Shown here: positions 33,934 through 48,153 of the stretch, one piece after another
Position numbering within the stretch: the first letter of the stretch is position 1
Layout of the letters: every line of letters begins with the position of its first letter
From: Agaricus subrufescens
Lineage: Eukaryota > Basidiomycota > Agaricomycetes > Agaricales > Agaricaceae
Reading direction: 5' to 3'
DNA length: 64,000 nt
Assembly: GCA_029945375.1 (NCBI GenBank)
Contig: CM057062.1
Span: 2,433,564-2,497,563, forward strand
The notes under the pieces: generated by a model
Told to the model about the DNA's origin: nothing
What the model saw: the letters and a program-made list of their open reading frames with translations, nothing else
The model's database searches: none
Program-made: the position numbers and the translations under genes

Positions 33934-35003
33934 TCATTGAGTTTGAGCGCCATAACCTCTGATCCCTTCGGCAAACGACCACGTTGTTGACAGATGACGA
34001 GATTCCGATATCTTGACGCCGTCGGCGGTGATGACAGCGAGTTGGTACTAGAAGGAAAGTTCAAAAGTCAAGTCACTATTAATAGAGCAAACAGCAAACC
34101 TTATCAAGACTCCGCGCGTCTCTGTAGTAAAGTACCTTCATGCACGATTCCATGATCCGGATGGCCTCTTCCTCGGTTAACTCGTTCTCTCTCCCTTCAA
34201 CCTCTTTGCGGAGGATTGGTTGAGCCAAGTAAGAACCAAAGCCAGTGGCAAGAGTGGAGGCGGAGTAGGTGGTGCCAAGGAGATCCACATACGAGAGGAA
34301 ACTATAAATTCCACAGATCAGAAAAGGGAAGGGGGTTTCGAATAGCAGAAGTAAGGGACCTCTTTCCGTCTTTGAAGCCACCGACCAGCAAGGAGTTCCA
34401 AAGAGGGTTGATCTTGGACCGACGTGAGTACATCACTTGAGACAGGTATTCATGGATTTGAGCCGGTCCTAGATCGTGGCCGTCCTGAGAAGTGAACTCT
34501 TCGATGATGAGTTGCTCCAAGAAGTTTTGGATGTATTGAAAGTCGGACATATCACCACCGGCGCCGATAACGGTATACTTGCCGACTGGGTGGAGCCGCT
34601 GTATGTCCTTGAAGCGAGCGAGGGACCCGTAAGACGCTAGCGAAGCATGTCAGTGACGACCAGGCCCAGTACGATGGGGCGAGCACAGACCTAGGTTGTC
34701 CGCGGCCATCATAACGCCATCCTTGTATTTGAGCGCAAGCACGCTGGTGCCGGTCACGATCGGCTGCCTGGGGGGTGCATCAGCGAAGACTCGGGCGTGG
34801 GTGGGACCAGAAGGGACTGACTGGGTGTGCTGAGCAGCAGAAGAGAAGGCATCCTTGGAGTCGTTGGTGGCCCGCTGGGGGCTGGCGTAGGTGCTGTAGG
34901 GGTCGTAAGAGTCGTTGCGCTGTGGGCGAGGTGAGCGGCAAGCACGGCGAGGAGGGGCAGAAGAACGCACGGGACGGCCCCAGTTTGTCGGAAAGTGGTC
35001 CAT
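33934..35003 (-). CDS. PRE4: 20S proteasome subunit beta-7 (PRE4-like)
   Basis: Four exons: 35003-34691, 34636-34360, 34301-34100, 34047-33934; 301 aa. After an N-terminal propeptide of about 80 residues comes [33 protein letters not shown], then VIGAGGDMSDFQYIQNFLEQ, HEYLSQVMYSRRSKINPLWN, SYVDLLGTTYSASTLATGFG and LLYYRD-type ending, the signature of beta-7. It is a non-catalytic ring subunit: the usual catalytic Thr-1 is replaced in this branch by the GTSV context. The propeptide is longer than in yeast. ATG at 35001-35003 is chosen over an upstream in-frame start at 35057 because MDHFPTNWGRP is the usual beginning. Confidence 0.95.
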
Positions 35004-37019
35004 GGAGGGCAGAAGTGAAGAAGAGGAAATGATCTTTAAATGTTTCTGGACGCGCAAGCTCGACGCGGCAGCCCTGCTGACGTAAGCCGGCGTCTAGATT
35101 GCCCTCTCCCGTCCAGAGCTCCGGCCACGCCCAAGGCTCGTTTCCTAGGGTCCACGCCTTCTGCGTCATATATATTCGTGTTTGACCTCCAGCTGCCCGT
35201 TTCTATTCTCATTTCCCTGGCTGCTTTTGGCAGCCTTTGGATCTCAGCCGTTCGGTCCTAAAAGATTACCGGTGGCTCACGAGACCTCCGCCGGAAAAGA
35301 ACTCTATCCAAGGCTTATTTCCACTCCAGTTTAGCGTCGGCTTTGGTCATTCTCCTGCCGCCGATCTGCGGGGCCCATCTTGTCTGCCGCGTATTCTACT
35401 GTCATTGGGCTGACAGCCTGAACGGCAGACTGTATCTTATCATGTAATTTCCTGGTATTGCTGATAGACTCGTTTCGCGAGCCTGCAGGGTAAAGCGGAG
35501 CTGAGACACTCTCAGATCCGCGAATCAGCCACCTGTTTACACGAAACAAAGACGTATTTTCGGCCGTGATGATCCACATGACGAAGTGTATGCTCGGAGC
35601 TGAAAAGTTTATGAATGACATTTGTCGTCGAAATATTTGGCCCCCTGACCGACTTGCGTTGATTGAAGGGCGCGGATGCGACAGGTGCCTCGGAAGGCGT
35701 GGTAGAAAGTATCTTGTACTTTTTCAGGTGACCAGAAAACCGCCAACGGGTGGAATTAGTAGTGCAAAACAAAATTTTCACATTCAGAAACTAGACGGAC
35801 ATGAGGCGATGATGTTTTGCCTCGCTGCATTCCTCCGTTTGGTCTGATCCGTCTTGGCCATCACCCATCCAGGCACTGAGGGCGTCCCCACCGGCCACGC
35901 TCTGTTAGCTACTAGTAGCCTAGTGCTTTACCAATTGCGCTTTGAGCCTTCACCCAGACGGTCTATTCCTATCCCCACGCGTCCTAGCTCATTAATCGCA
36001 AGCTTTCGGGTGGCTGTTTCTCACATGGAGAACGACGATGGACCGCCAGAACTAGGCCCTCGGTGTTTTTCGTGCGATGAATTGAAATTAGAGGTTACGC
36101 AGACTCCTACGTCACAACACGCTAGTTTTCCTCGCGAGGAGTCGATCAAGTGTCAACTCCTAGTACTTACTATCCCTGGCTTTAATAATAGGCATACAAT
36201 GATCCCCGTCGTCAGTATCGTCCACTACCAATGACGGCAATAGTGTTTATAGGGTATGTAGCTAGCACCATACGATCTACCATCCATGAGGCTGTAACAC
36301 CTACAAGCAACGCAAATTAGTCGTGGATCACAAGAGCCGTTGCAAGATGTTTCCTAATATAAATGACCGTCCTAACCGGATATATCCATTTCGGATTTTT
36401 TAAAAAGTCAACAGAACAAAAAGTCGAAAAGAAGACGAGGTTACCGTAAACGCCAAATATTGAATCCCAAGTCCGAGACTCGCAGCCAAAAAATTGTATA
36501 GAAAGACTGCGTAATGGTGCCACACCACATGGAGGCATGCCACTTGGGAATAGGGTTTAGAAGAATGGTTGGTTAATGCTTCCGGGGCATATCGTACTAG
36601 GGTGGCGGAAGTTGGTCTGGTGAAGACAGAATTTGAATTGGACTGTAAAAGTAAGTTTATTCGGACTGTTCTATTGGAAATGCGGGGTGGTATAGATCGA
36701 AACACGGATTACTGGTGGCGTGAGACGGAACGTTGGCGGGGACCTAACAGCACAGTCTTTTAGCGAACGAGACTCCTTTGTCACAACTCGATATGTTAGG
36801 GCCGCTGGTGGAATATTGCCAGTGGACAATCTCCTCCCAAGTGTCGTAATAGGCGTTGAATTAAACACGCCGAACGCGTCCCTGGTACAGGAGGTCCCGT
36901 TCGCGGGTCTCCTGTGGACTCTGGTGTTGCTAGGCCTAGCGCCAAACACGGCCAAACACGGGGCGTGTTCTCAGACGATTTTTGCTGGCAGCGGTTGTCT
37001 CTCTTCACTGTTCTCTCCA
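35004..37019. other. Long intergenic, proteasome to septin
   Basis: About 2 kb between divergent genes. There is a short direct repeat at 36940-36960 (ccaaacacgg twice). Open frames here show no family features, so I call no gene. Confidence 0.45.
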
Positions 37020-38499
37020 ATGGCCACCCTCGCTCCAGTAAACGACGGCATCGGCATCGCTAACCTCCCCAACCAGGTGCGCCCCCTCCCCGCCCCACTG
37101 CTCTCTCCCCGTCGTCTCACGCGTTTTTCAGAGGCATAAGATCGTCGCCAAGCGGGGTGCCCACTTCACGATTATGGTTGTCGGTCAGCGTTTACCTTTC
37201 CTCGTTCGACGCGTCATACTCACCCTCTTGTCGTCTAGGCGAGTCTGGTCTTGGAAAAACCACCCTCATCAACACCCTCTTTTCCACCGAACTCTCCCCC
37301 CCAAAAAACTATAATAGGCGCCACCATAAGCAACTCGACAAGCTGACCGAGGTCGAGATCATCAAAGCCGAGCTCGAGGAGAAACAGTTCAAAGTCAAGC
37401 TCACTGTCATCGACACCCCTGGATTTGGTGACTACGTCAACAACTCTGATTCGTGGACCCCCATCGTCGAATTCATCGATGACCAACATGAGGCTTATAT
37501 GAGGCAGGAACAACAGCCGCAGAGGAATGAGAAGACTGATTTGCGTGTTCACGCGTGTTTATATTTCATTCGTGCCACTGGCCACACGTATGTTGTAGTC
37601 AATTTTCGCTATGTTCAACTTCACGCTAATCGGTTCTTGCATGTAGTCTTAAACCTCTTGATATTGAGATCATGAAGCGTCTTGGTACCCGTGTCAACTT
37701 GATTCCTGTCATTGCCAAGGCCGATACATTGACTCAAAACGACCTCCAAACCTTCAAGCAGAGGGTGAGTGGTTTTTTGTGTTGGGTACGCTTTAGGAGC
37801 TAACTTTACGTACATAATTGATAGATTCGCGAAGTCATTGCCGCTCAAGGGATACGCGTCTATACACCTCCTATCGAGATTGATGATGACAGCGCTGACC
37901 TCGCTCGTGTTCTCATTGACGCTATGCCTTTCTCTATCATTGGCTCTACAGAAGATGTCAAGACTGCCGATGGTCGTGTCGTCAAAGGCCGTGAATATCT
38001 CTGGGGTGTTGCTGAAGGTTCGTCATTTTAGGTTCTAATATGTCATGACTTTAACCTATAATTTCAGTCGAGAACGAGAACCACTGTGACTTCAAGAAGC
38101 TACGGTCTCTTTTGATCCGTACGCATATGCTAGACCTTGTCTCGACTACGGAGGATATCCACTATGAGAACTACCGTCAACAACAAATGGAGACACGCAA
38201 ATTTGGGGAGCCCAAGCCCAAGAAGCTTGATAATCCCAAATTCAAGGAGGAAGAGGAGACACTCAGGAAGAAGTTTACCGAACAGGTCAAGGCTGAGGAG
38301 GCTCGCTTCAGGAAATGGGAGCAACATGTACATGGATTTCGTACTTGTTTTTGATGTTGATCCACTGACACTTTGGTTTTAGCTAATTCAAGAACGTGAC
38401 CGTCTCAACAAGGATCTTGAAGAGGCCCACAGCGCCATCAAACAGCTCGAAGCTGAACTAGACAACCTTAACTATGGTCGTGGCACGAATAGGCGATGA
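37020..38499 (+). CDS. Septin, CDC12/AspC-like
   Basis: Seven exons: 37020-37076, 37132-37183, 37239-37587, 37647-37764, 37825-38017, 38068-38327, 38383-38499; 381 aa. Starts with IGIANLPNQ and polybasic [10 protein letters not shown]1 GESGLGKT is at 37-44, G3 DTPGFG at 95-100, G4 is AKAD. The septin unique element includes [22 protein letters not shown]-terminal coiled coil ([20 protein letters not shown]... ) ends the protein. Septins assemble into hetero-oligomeric filaments at septa and hyphal tips. The [17 protein letters not shown] start and the METRKFGE... tail resemble the filamentous-fungal CDC12 group, but the exact orthologue (CDC11 vs CDC12) needs a tree. Confidence 0.93.
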
Positions 38500-39561
38500 A
38501 CGAGTACTCTTGAATACCCTGGACTTTTTTCTTGACGAGATTGAGGTGCCGTTCGTTGTCCTGATTCTATTTTTTTACACTCTCAGTATATTGGTACACG
38601 AAAATTTCTTGTAGTCGAGCCCCTCTCTGTCCCCCTTTAATCCGAGTTATACCCTCTTTTTGTTTGACACTCATTTATAAAGTTGGAATGGCGGTTCGGA
38701 TGTTTCTTCTATTTTTGTGGTCGGTCTTTTTTGAGATACGATGTTTTTTTTGTTTTCTCTCTCTCTACGGAGCAATACATCTTCACGTTTGGTGTATTTT
38801 GGATCAAGATTCGAGGGTGAGAGCAAGATGTGCTGCTGCAGGATGTGAAGGGTCGGAGGGGTTTATTTTGCGCACTAGCGAAGGTTTGACAGAGAAGTTC
38901 GGGTTATTGTTTTCTTTGTTGACACCGTTGAGCTGCTTCTGCCGTGGTTAGCGCTGAAATTGGATGGCAGCGGTGACACTGAGAGAGTTGCTATGCTTCT
39001 AGCTTCGGGGGGTTTCTGCTCCAGAACGTTGCTTTGTATGTTACCCGAGTCGCCTTGGCATCTCGCTATCTTCCGTCCTATTATAAACGGGCGTAATATT
39101 TTTTGATGATGGGAGAAAGAAGCATGTAGGAGTTGATGGGCTTGGGGGTGCCCTCAGTAGCAGTAGAGCGGGATTTAAGCTCAACAGCCTTGGACGAGCC
39201 AACCAGACTCGGTGACTATTTCTGCTTCGAGGCTTAATGGAGACAGGAGAAACAAGGCATGGTGACAGAGTGTGCGAGCATCTTCCAGTTGCTAAAAATA
39301 TTCGGCATCAGTCTCGGCCTTTTTCCCTGTGTATGTATCTCAAGTATCATCGGGAGTCTTGGTTACGAGTGTGATAAACGAGCGTTGGCTCCTCAGATAC
39401 AATTAATAGGCCGAGACTATTGTTGTATGACTTGGCAACTGTTTCTTGTGAGAAAAATGATAAAGTAGAGAGATGTGACGGAGGTGTCACGGCAGGTGAC
39501 TGACTTATTGTGATTGTGCGCGCCGCCGGTGTGGGGGTGTTTTGCGTTTTTTGGCTGTACC
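38500..39561. other. Intergenic, septin 3' to MAPK promoter
   Basis: About 1.06 kb, T-rich near the septin end. Contains the MAPK promoter. No gene is seen. Confidence 0.5.
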
Positions 39562-41261
<1,700 letters not shown>

Positions 41262-42064
41262 CGAGGGCTCAACTCAAATACCGAAATGGGAAAATATACA
41301 AACCATCTCCTTCCCCCCTCTTCCCCCCCTACACAGACAGACAGAAAGTTTGGCGTACAATTGAAGTTTCTTTCAGCTGAACGATAATACCCCCCTATTC
41401 CTTTTTTCATCCATTTTTTTTGCTGTAATGTATTGTACTTTTTTTTGATTTTTTTGTGCGGTTCTTTCTTGGTGTATGAGAGTATGAGCGAGTATCGCCA
41501 TGTGATGCGATTATCCTTTTTATCTTATTTTTTGTTTCTCCCCCTCTCACTTTTTGCTTTTTTTGCCTTTTTACGTTTTTGTCTTTTTTTGTCTTTTGTC
41601 TTCTTTTTTTGTGAAAGATGTAATAATTTTTTGTATGTATGTAGTAGCGATTTTGACTACTGTGAACTTGTGCGATCTGCACAGGAAAGTAAAGAAACCT
41701 TATATTTTTGTTTTTTGTTGCTGTTCTATTTTTTCGAGAGGGTGTGTAAGAAGAGGTGAGGGATTTCCGTACGATGAATTGGTGTTATGTGTATCCTTTT
41801 GAGGCTTGTTCTCTTGGGATGGGGTTTCTCCTTGATCCTTGCAGATACCCTCACAGAAATAGGGTTAGGGGCAATTTGATCAGTTCGTCTATATATCAAA
41901 TTCTTGCGCCTCTGAAGTCGCCATGCCCTCCGACTCGCCGAACCACAATGCGAGGCAGAAAAAAACATGCTTGCACTATATCGGTATCCCAAGGACCCTC
42001 TGTTATGATTAATACCTCAAAATTCATTTGTATATACCTCCTATCTATATATGATATACGGTAG
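41262..42064. other. T-rich 3' region between convergent MAPK and OTC
   Basis: About 800 bp, extremely T-rich on plus (41400-41740). It holds the 3' UTRs of the converging genes. Open frames here are low-complexity shadows. Confidence 0.55.
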
Positions 42065-43505
42065 CTAGGAAAAAGTTTGAGACACAGGTAGGTCGCTAAG
42101 TGTTTTCGGTGACGCGTGCTTCTGGGGTGTAAACGTAAATGAATGTGGTTTTGTGAGCTTCTTTTCCTGGATCGTCCGAGCATAATGGGCCCTCTGAACA
42201 GCTTGGATTCTCTCGACACTGATATCCCATCGGCCAAATAGAAGACTGTAAAAGAAAGAAAGAGTAAGTAATGAAGAATGAACGCTGAGGATGAAGAGGG
42301 AATGACTTACTCGAAGAGGGCCATGATGGTCCATTTTCGGTTGTCGGCTTCATCAAATACATGTGATCGAGGTCCGTAGAATACCTATACACCATCAAAA
42401 TTAGCTCCTTGGGAGGGGGCAGTTCTCGGGAGAAGAATCAACGGACCTCGTCGTCGACCTCATGAGATTTCCTGGGGAGGCAATGGAGGAATTGCCAATT
42501 AGGCTTGGCGCCACCTTCTCTGCACAACGCTTCGGTCACCTGATAGCCCTGGAAAGCTTGTAGCCTTTCTTCTTTCTCAGCTTCCTGGCCCATTGAAATC
42601 CTGGAATCCGAAAGGGTGAGTGGACCATCCAGATCGGGTAGGAGAGGCTCTTTTACCAGGTATCAGTGACGACTACGTCGGCGTTCTTGACTGCTTCCTT
42701 GGGGTCAGCGGTCCATTGGATTTCCTTGTCACAACCTAATTCTACAACACGGTCCCAAACTTGGGGAGGAGCGCGGTACTTATCCGGGGTGGCTACTTGG
42801 AGTTTGTGTCCGAGACGAGGATAAGTGACGAGCATGTCGTGCAAGACATTCGCTGAGTCTCCGACGTAGGCAATGGTCAAGGGAGGAAGTTGAGGTAGTC
42901 CAGGCGTTTCGCGAGGTAACTCGAGACTTGGGAAGAGAACGCTTTTCTCGTGGAGAGTGAGGAGGTCAGCAAGAACCTGTGTTGGATGCCACAGCGACGA
43001 AAGCGCGTTGATGATCGGCACACGAGAGTATTTGACTAATTCCTAAAAAAAGACCAGAACGTGAGCATAGGACGGAGGAAAAGGAGTAAACGGGACTAAC
43101 TTCGATCTCCGAGTGGTCACCAACTCTAGCAAAGATACCCTGGACCATCCCACTTATGACACGAGAGCTGTCTCGCAGCGATTCGTTGACGCCGAGCTGG
43201 ATGTCATCGCGACCCAAGTATACTGAGGTACCCCCCAAAAACGAAACACTGGTCTCTGCTGCAAGACGGGTGCGGGTGCTACGTTTGGAGAAGAGAAGAG
43301 CGACGGATTTATTAAGCAAAGTGGGGCCAGGACGCCTATGGGTGACCCTCACGGAGCTGGGAAATCCTACTGGGGCGAGATACGGATGACTGTGTTTCTT
43401 GAGGGTGTAGGCACGAGCGAGAATGTTGGATATCTGAGCCGGACTAAGGTCGGCCAGAGTCATAAGATGGGGAACCAAACGCCCAGCTTGCGGGATTGAT
43501 GTCAT
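42065..43505 (-). CDS. Ornithine carbamoyltransferase
   Basis: Five exons: 43505-43101, 43042-42657, 42600-42447, 42384-42311, 42245-42065; 399 aa. Carbamoyl-phosphate loop SKRSTRTR (73-80), HPTQ (154-157), ornithine-side VVTDTWISMG and HCLPR (303-307) are all present, so the enzyme should be active. It makes citrulline from ornithine and carbamoyl phosphate in arginine synthesis (ARG3 in yeast, argB in Aspergillus). The protein is longer than yeast Arg3 (338 aa), with an insertion around [15 protein letters not shown] and a Lys/Thr-rich tail ([19 protein letters not shown]). No strong mitochondrial presequence is visible, though it starts [17 protein letters not shown]. Confidence 0.95.
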
Positions 43506-43995
43506 GCTGAACCAAGCTGGAGGAGGACGTGTTTTGGAGAAGTGAATATTTAAAAAGCTAGTAGCCGTGGGAACAGCTTACTTAAGCTGCGAATCTCCAA
43601 AAAAAAAAGAATTGATGTCGCGAGCTGCCAGTGGTATCACCACGAGCCTATGATGTAGACATCACACCAGAGGCATATTTCGGCTGGGTTGTTGAGAATC
43701 CACGTTTTGTCTCGCGTCTTTTCTTTACTTAAGGTTGTGATTGCAATCTAGATTCTTCTATGGGAAAATAGACCCGTGTATTGCACTAGGCTTATCACTG
43801 TGGCCTTGACAAACTCGCTTCCTTCTTTATATCTACACGATCCTGACTCTTTATACTGTCACGCCCCGTGGGGCATCTTTGTGCTCGGTTGCCTCGTTGT
43901 TTTCATCCGTTCAATGCTTTATCAAGGCTCTTCAAGCAACTGCATCGCTTTCTCCTCACACCCAACAACCTATCTCTCAACATACGGAAACACGC
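43506..43995. other. Intergenic between divergent OTC and small membrane gene
   Basis: About 490 bp. A minus-strand AT-rich stretch (tttttaaatattc) near 43545 may be the OTC TATA element. Otherwise nothing is recognised. Confidence 0.45.
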
Positions 43996-44388
43996 ATGCC
44001 TGTCCTCTCTAGCATCGTTCGAGATAAACTGCTCGGTATGTGGTTGGAAATCGATGAGATCTGACCTTGAATTCAGTCTACTATTCAATAGTCTTCTTGT
44101 TGTTTGCTGTAATATATTCGGCAACACCAAGACATTTTCAGACAGTTTTGGTAGCTGCTCTCGGTAAGCCTCCGACGCTCATTCTTTTCGGAAATTGAGG
44201 CATTTATAATAATAAACTTAAGCTGGGTTCGTTCATGCAGTGGTTTTTGTTTTCGCCGGCTGCCTATTGATTGCTCTGATCTTGTGAGTGCCGTCTTAAT
44301 TCAAATAAGACAATAATAATGGGGACACGTCACGTCTAGTCTGATCTGCATCTTTTATATTCTATCCCAGATGGGACCGATGCTGTGA
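43996..44388 (+). CDS. Small two-helix membrane protein, unknown (72 aa)
   Basis: Four exons: 43996-44035, 44077-44163, 44241-44283, 44340-44388. All three introns have GT-AG ends and all junctions keep frame, summing to 73 codons. The protein starts MPVLSSIVRDKLL, then YYSIVFLLFAVIYSA (helix 1), a short loop PRHFQTV, and a long hydrophobic stretch LVAALVVFVFAGCLLIALIF continuing to CIFYILSQMGPML. No family is recognised. The first intron is short (41 nt). The case rests on four consistent splice junctions and a strongly hydrophobic product. It is divergent from OTC. Confidence 0.55.
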
Positions 44389-44709
44389 CCCCAAAAGCAA
44401 CTAGCCTCCACTGCGCATCTTTCGTTCTTCCTTCTTTCATGAAGTGGAACATGAACGCCTTCTCAATCAGTGATGACCCATTCCGAGCGTCATAAGTTAC
44501 CAACCACTGTTGAATATTGATGTCCCATCATCAGCTGATTTGTTTTTCCGACATGAACTAACACTTGTAAAGGTCGATGCGAAAATCAAGATCTCACCCT
44601 TTTTTTGCACATAAGACACGCGCACCCATATGTGCATATTTACGTATATAAATATATATTTCCCCCTACTCTTCCTCTACTCGCCACGCGCCATTCTCCA
44701 TTTTCCCCC
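44389..44709. other. Intergenic, nothing recognised
   Basis: About 320 bp between two plus-strand genes, with AT-rich tatataaatatat near 44645 that could be a core promoter for the next gene. Confidence 0.4.
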
Positions 44710-45327
44710 ATGCTTGGGTGGCCCTCCATTAAATTCACCACCGCTTCTAGCGGCATCACCTACCCCCACGATTCAGGTGATAACGGGGAAGTTTTACCCG
44801 ACTATTACCGCTTTCTAGACCCGCTTTATTCAAACAGAAAGTTCAAACCACTTGATGATTGCGCACCCGAAAGCTACCTCGATGATGAAGGACACGTCTA
44901 TCACTCAACTTATCGGCTCTTTCCTACGATAGTACCACCGAGTAAAAGATTGCCACCAGAAGAACGGCCCGCTTATTTTCAACGCTTTTGGGATCGCGTA
45001 CCCGAGCCGGAATTTCGAATTCCTAGCCAATCATTGACAATCAATGCGAATGCGCCGGCACGAGAAGAGGTACCTCACGAGCGGACAGGGCTATTATCAT
45101 TCCCTCGGTTACGAGGCAACCTTAAATATGATTGCGTTGACGATGACGGTGCGTCTTTAGCTTACTTCAAGTCGTTGGGGTTCTGTTTATCTCGGATAAC
45201 TGATAATCAAATCGCAGGGAGTCAAGATAGCGTGGGCATCTTAGTCAAGGTGAAAAAGTTGTTCCGCTCAATCATAGCACACCTCTGCTGTTATTCTCGT
45301 GACGAGGCAGGTGCCTCTGTTGCGTGA
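44710..45327 (+). CDS. Hypothetical protein, single exon
   Basis: 205 aa from ATG at 44710 (MLGWPSIKFTTASSG). An earlier in-frame ATG at 44605 lies upstream of and across the AT-rich promoter-like tract, so I prefer 44710. Acidic and proline-containing, with LPDYYRFLDPLYSNRKFKPL and LPPEERPAYFQRFWDRVPEP. It has no membrane segment or signal peptide. I recognise no family. Codon pattern and length make it a reasonable gene. Confidence 0.5.
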   Translation: MLGWPSIKFTTASSGITYPHDSGDNGEVLPDYYRFLDPLYSNRKFKPLDDCAPESYLDDEGHVYHSTYRLFPTIVPPSKRLPPEERPAYFQRFWDRVPEPEFRIPSQSLTINANAPAREEVPHERTGLLSFPRLRGNLKYDCVDDDGASLAYFKSLGFCLSRITDNQIAGSQDSVGILVKVKKLFRSIIAHLCCYSRDEAGASVA

Positions 45328-46099
45328 TCCACTGACATGCGGCCATGTACAGTACGTGATGTCCGTTCCTCGGCGCAATGATGTAAGCAGGCTAACCTAG
45401 CCGGCCAAGTTATCGTTAAATCACAAGGGGCAAATCATAATACTAGTATCTTATGATATTCTGCAATCGACTCGTATATGTGCTGTAAGCGCATGCTTGC
45501 AAAGTAATTAGCTTTTTACTTCCTTCACTTATAAATAAATAGCCGGGTTTGTTTGTAGTTAACGCAACCTCCCTGTAACTCTGATACCTCTGATACCTTT
45601 TGAAAATTTACTATTCCGGAATGAAAGCGGTACTTCGTTCTGAATGACTGAGTCGAAACAGGTTTGAAGAACTGTCATGTCTTACCCAGTGCTCCATATA
45701 GGCAATCATTTAGCGGGGTGTAGTGTAGTATTGTTGAGAAATGTTGAGGTCGAGGTCAAGGTAAAATTGAAGGTTTTGAACCAAGACAACTCAAGAACCA
45801 ACACACGACCACCCTGGTCCTACTTTTCCGATGAATTGACTTTTATCTTGTGAGACCGATACTTCTGCCTTAAAACGGTCAAGACGCCCATGGATCTGTA
45901 AGCGGGAAGCTTAAAACATATCTACTAGTCAGTGGGGGAACATCATAAGATAATTTGTTATATTCGTTTCGGTGTAACGGTTATTTGGCCGAATAGGATA
46001 GTCAGGTTACAGGATCTCAGTGTTCAATTTTCAAAACTGGGAGTATCCAACAAACATTGGATATTGAACATCCGACGACAGGCAGCACTAACAATAGCG
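45328..46099. other. Intergenic, nothing recognised
   Basis: About 770 bp separating the hypothetical gene from the minus-strand G-domain gene. No feature is seen. Confidence 0.45.
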
Positions 46100-47063
46100 T
46101 CACGAACAGAATACCAAAGAAAGCAAGAATAACCCGACAATTTTGAAAATGTTCGAAAATCCTTCTCCCGATTCCTCCCACTCCAATCTACTGTTATGGT
46201 CCGCGGGTGCATTATAAATTTCCCAATACTCCCGACTGCGATCAGTAATGCGATCGTACCACTTGTCAGACTCCACTACCCATGCTCGAGGGTGGCAGCA
46301 GTCATTGATCAAAGTAGAAACGGCTAACTTTGACTCCTTATATTCCGCCTCAAACACATTTTTCTTCCCTTTCGACGTAGTGACGCAAGCATGACCTTGA
46401 AAACGCATCCCGCGACCCAAAAATTCTTTTTCATTCGCATCCCACCAATCCTCCATGCGTTCTTCAATTTCAAGTCCGGTGACGACAATCACAACGGGTA
46501 CCTCACCCTGACAGATAATCTCCGTAAAAATGTCGTAGTTGACCTTGATGATATCATGATATCTTGAACCGCGGATGCAGTATACAAGGAGACTGACACC
46601 GTCTTTCAGATTGTCAACGAGGTCGCGAAGATTATACATAGCCTGTTCAGCTGGGACTGAACCTGCATTGGCCTCGTTCAGTCCCGCAGTGTCCCACAAA
46701 GTGTAAGGTATTTCGTTGACATTTACGGCGTAGGGGGTACTTTCAAAAGTACAACCTACGGCCTGATTGCTGACTGTTGCAACCTCTTCATCGGAGAGCA
46801 TGTTGACGAGGCTACTCTTTCCAGTGCCTGTCTCTCCGAAGATCACGATGTTGGGAGGTCCATTGGGTTCCATCTCATGAAACAAGGGTGCGCGCTTTTT
46901 TCCTCGGTTTTTGCACGGGCGCTGACTGAGAGTCACTTCTGTAAATGTTAGGATTGCATAGAGAGAAGCAATGCGCGACCTAACCTCGTGGGTCGCGAAT
47001 TTGGGTTTGAGGTCCTAGGAGAGCGGCTTCAGTCGGGGCCTTGGATAGATCATCGTGGAACAT
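46100..47063 (-). CDS. P-loop G-domain protein, tail-anchored (paralogue 1)
   Basis: Two exons: 47063-46985 and 46938-46100, 305 aa. The first exon is inferred from a clean splice join (phase 1) and an ATG giving MFHDDLSKAPTEAALLG. G1 GETGTGKSS, a threonine-containing switch (GCTFEST), G3 LWDTAGL. At the G4 position it has VVTGLE instead of NKxD/TKxD, so base specificity may differ from Ras-like GTPases. The C-terminus ends in a hydrophobic tail, IFKIVGLFLLSLVFCS, suggesting membrane anchoring. It resembles AIG1/septin-superfamily G domains that are expanded in mushrooms. Function is unknown. A paralogue lies divergently at 48.15 kb. Confidence 0.75.
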
Positions 47064-48153
47064 ACCGGTAGAATGAGACAATTGCTGATAATAGCGACCT
47101 TGACATTCGGGGCACGATCGGATGCGACAGACGGATGACATCCTTTGGAGCCCGTAAGCAATACCATGACCATGCGTTTGTGGGCCTTAAAACATCCTGG
47201 CAATCGATGAAATCAAATTCGTCTGTTTCCTTCCTCGGGCTTTGAATTTCCAACTCGTTACCTGTGCTAAGAAAAAACTTCTAGTCACCCGCTATTCCAT
47301 CACAAAAGCCAGGTCATGCTGCGGTGAGATCCTGATATGTATCGAAGTGCGCAGTTGCGGTCAGGCATAACGCGAGAGTCGGGTGCATGTGGCAGAACCT
47401 CGGATGTAATAGTGGAGCAGGTAGACTTGGAAGTGAAAGGATGTTACATAGCGATGTGGCGGAATAATAGAAGGGCCGAGAATCGACTATTGGTTTCTAT
47501 TAGAAACCCTTCCCTGCGGTGATTAAAGCTCTTAGTTATTTTGCTCAGTTTCAACAAAGTATAAATGACTTGCGCATGATTTTGTGTCATTTCAAACCAC
47601 ATAGAAGCAATAACACGCTGCGGTGGAACTCGTACAGAATTCGTTGACTGCGCAAACCTCGCTTTAAACACGAGTCAGGGGACAAAGTATAATACGGGGA
47701 AGTCTCAAAGTCGAGAGTTCGAGGGAATTGGAAAGATGAATAGACTCCGACGTGATCGGATGACTAACCTAACTGGAGTATATTGGAATAACAGAAGAAT
47801 AGAAGACAGACATGTTGACGTTATCTTGTAATCTAGTGAATTTATAGGGACTTCGTGAGTGCCTCTTCGACCTGTAAAACATCATGAGGACAATTGGCTT
47901 CTGTGAATGGTGAGTATAAAAAAATGCTGTGGATCCCTAAAGGACCAAAGCGTGATATTGACTATGAATGCAGCCTGATTGTGGAAGCTCTACACGACAA
48001 TTTAGCTAATCCCTACCATTAGCACGAAAACTTGGTGGAGGTTCAGTTTCATTCACGAGTCCTATTTGAGATATAAACCGGGTTGGACATGGCGCGCACA
48101 TTTGATCCCTTGAACCACCCTCGTCCTCAGCGCCACATTCGAGTCCTTCTGTC
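47064..48153. other. Intergenic between the divergent G-domain genes
   Basis: About 1.1 kb forming a shared upstream region. Open frames are short and unsupported. No repeat is seen. Confidence 0.45.

Noticed and set aside
36720..37139. 139-residue frame overlapping the septin start
   Set aside because: Out of frame with the septin and crosses its first exon and intron; no family features.
41407..41802. Several 80-110-residue frames in the MAPK 3' region
   Set aside because: Phe/Leu- or Lys-rich translations of a T-rich tract, no splice or domain support.
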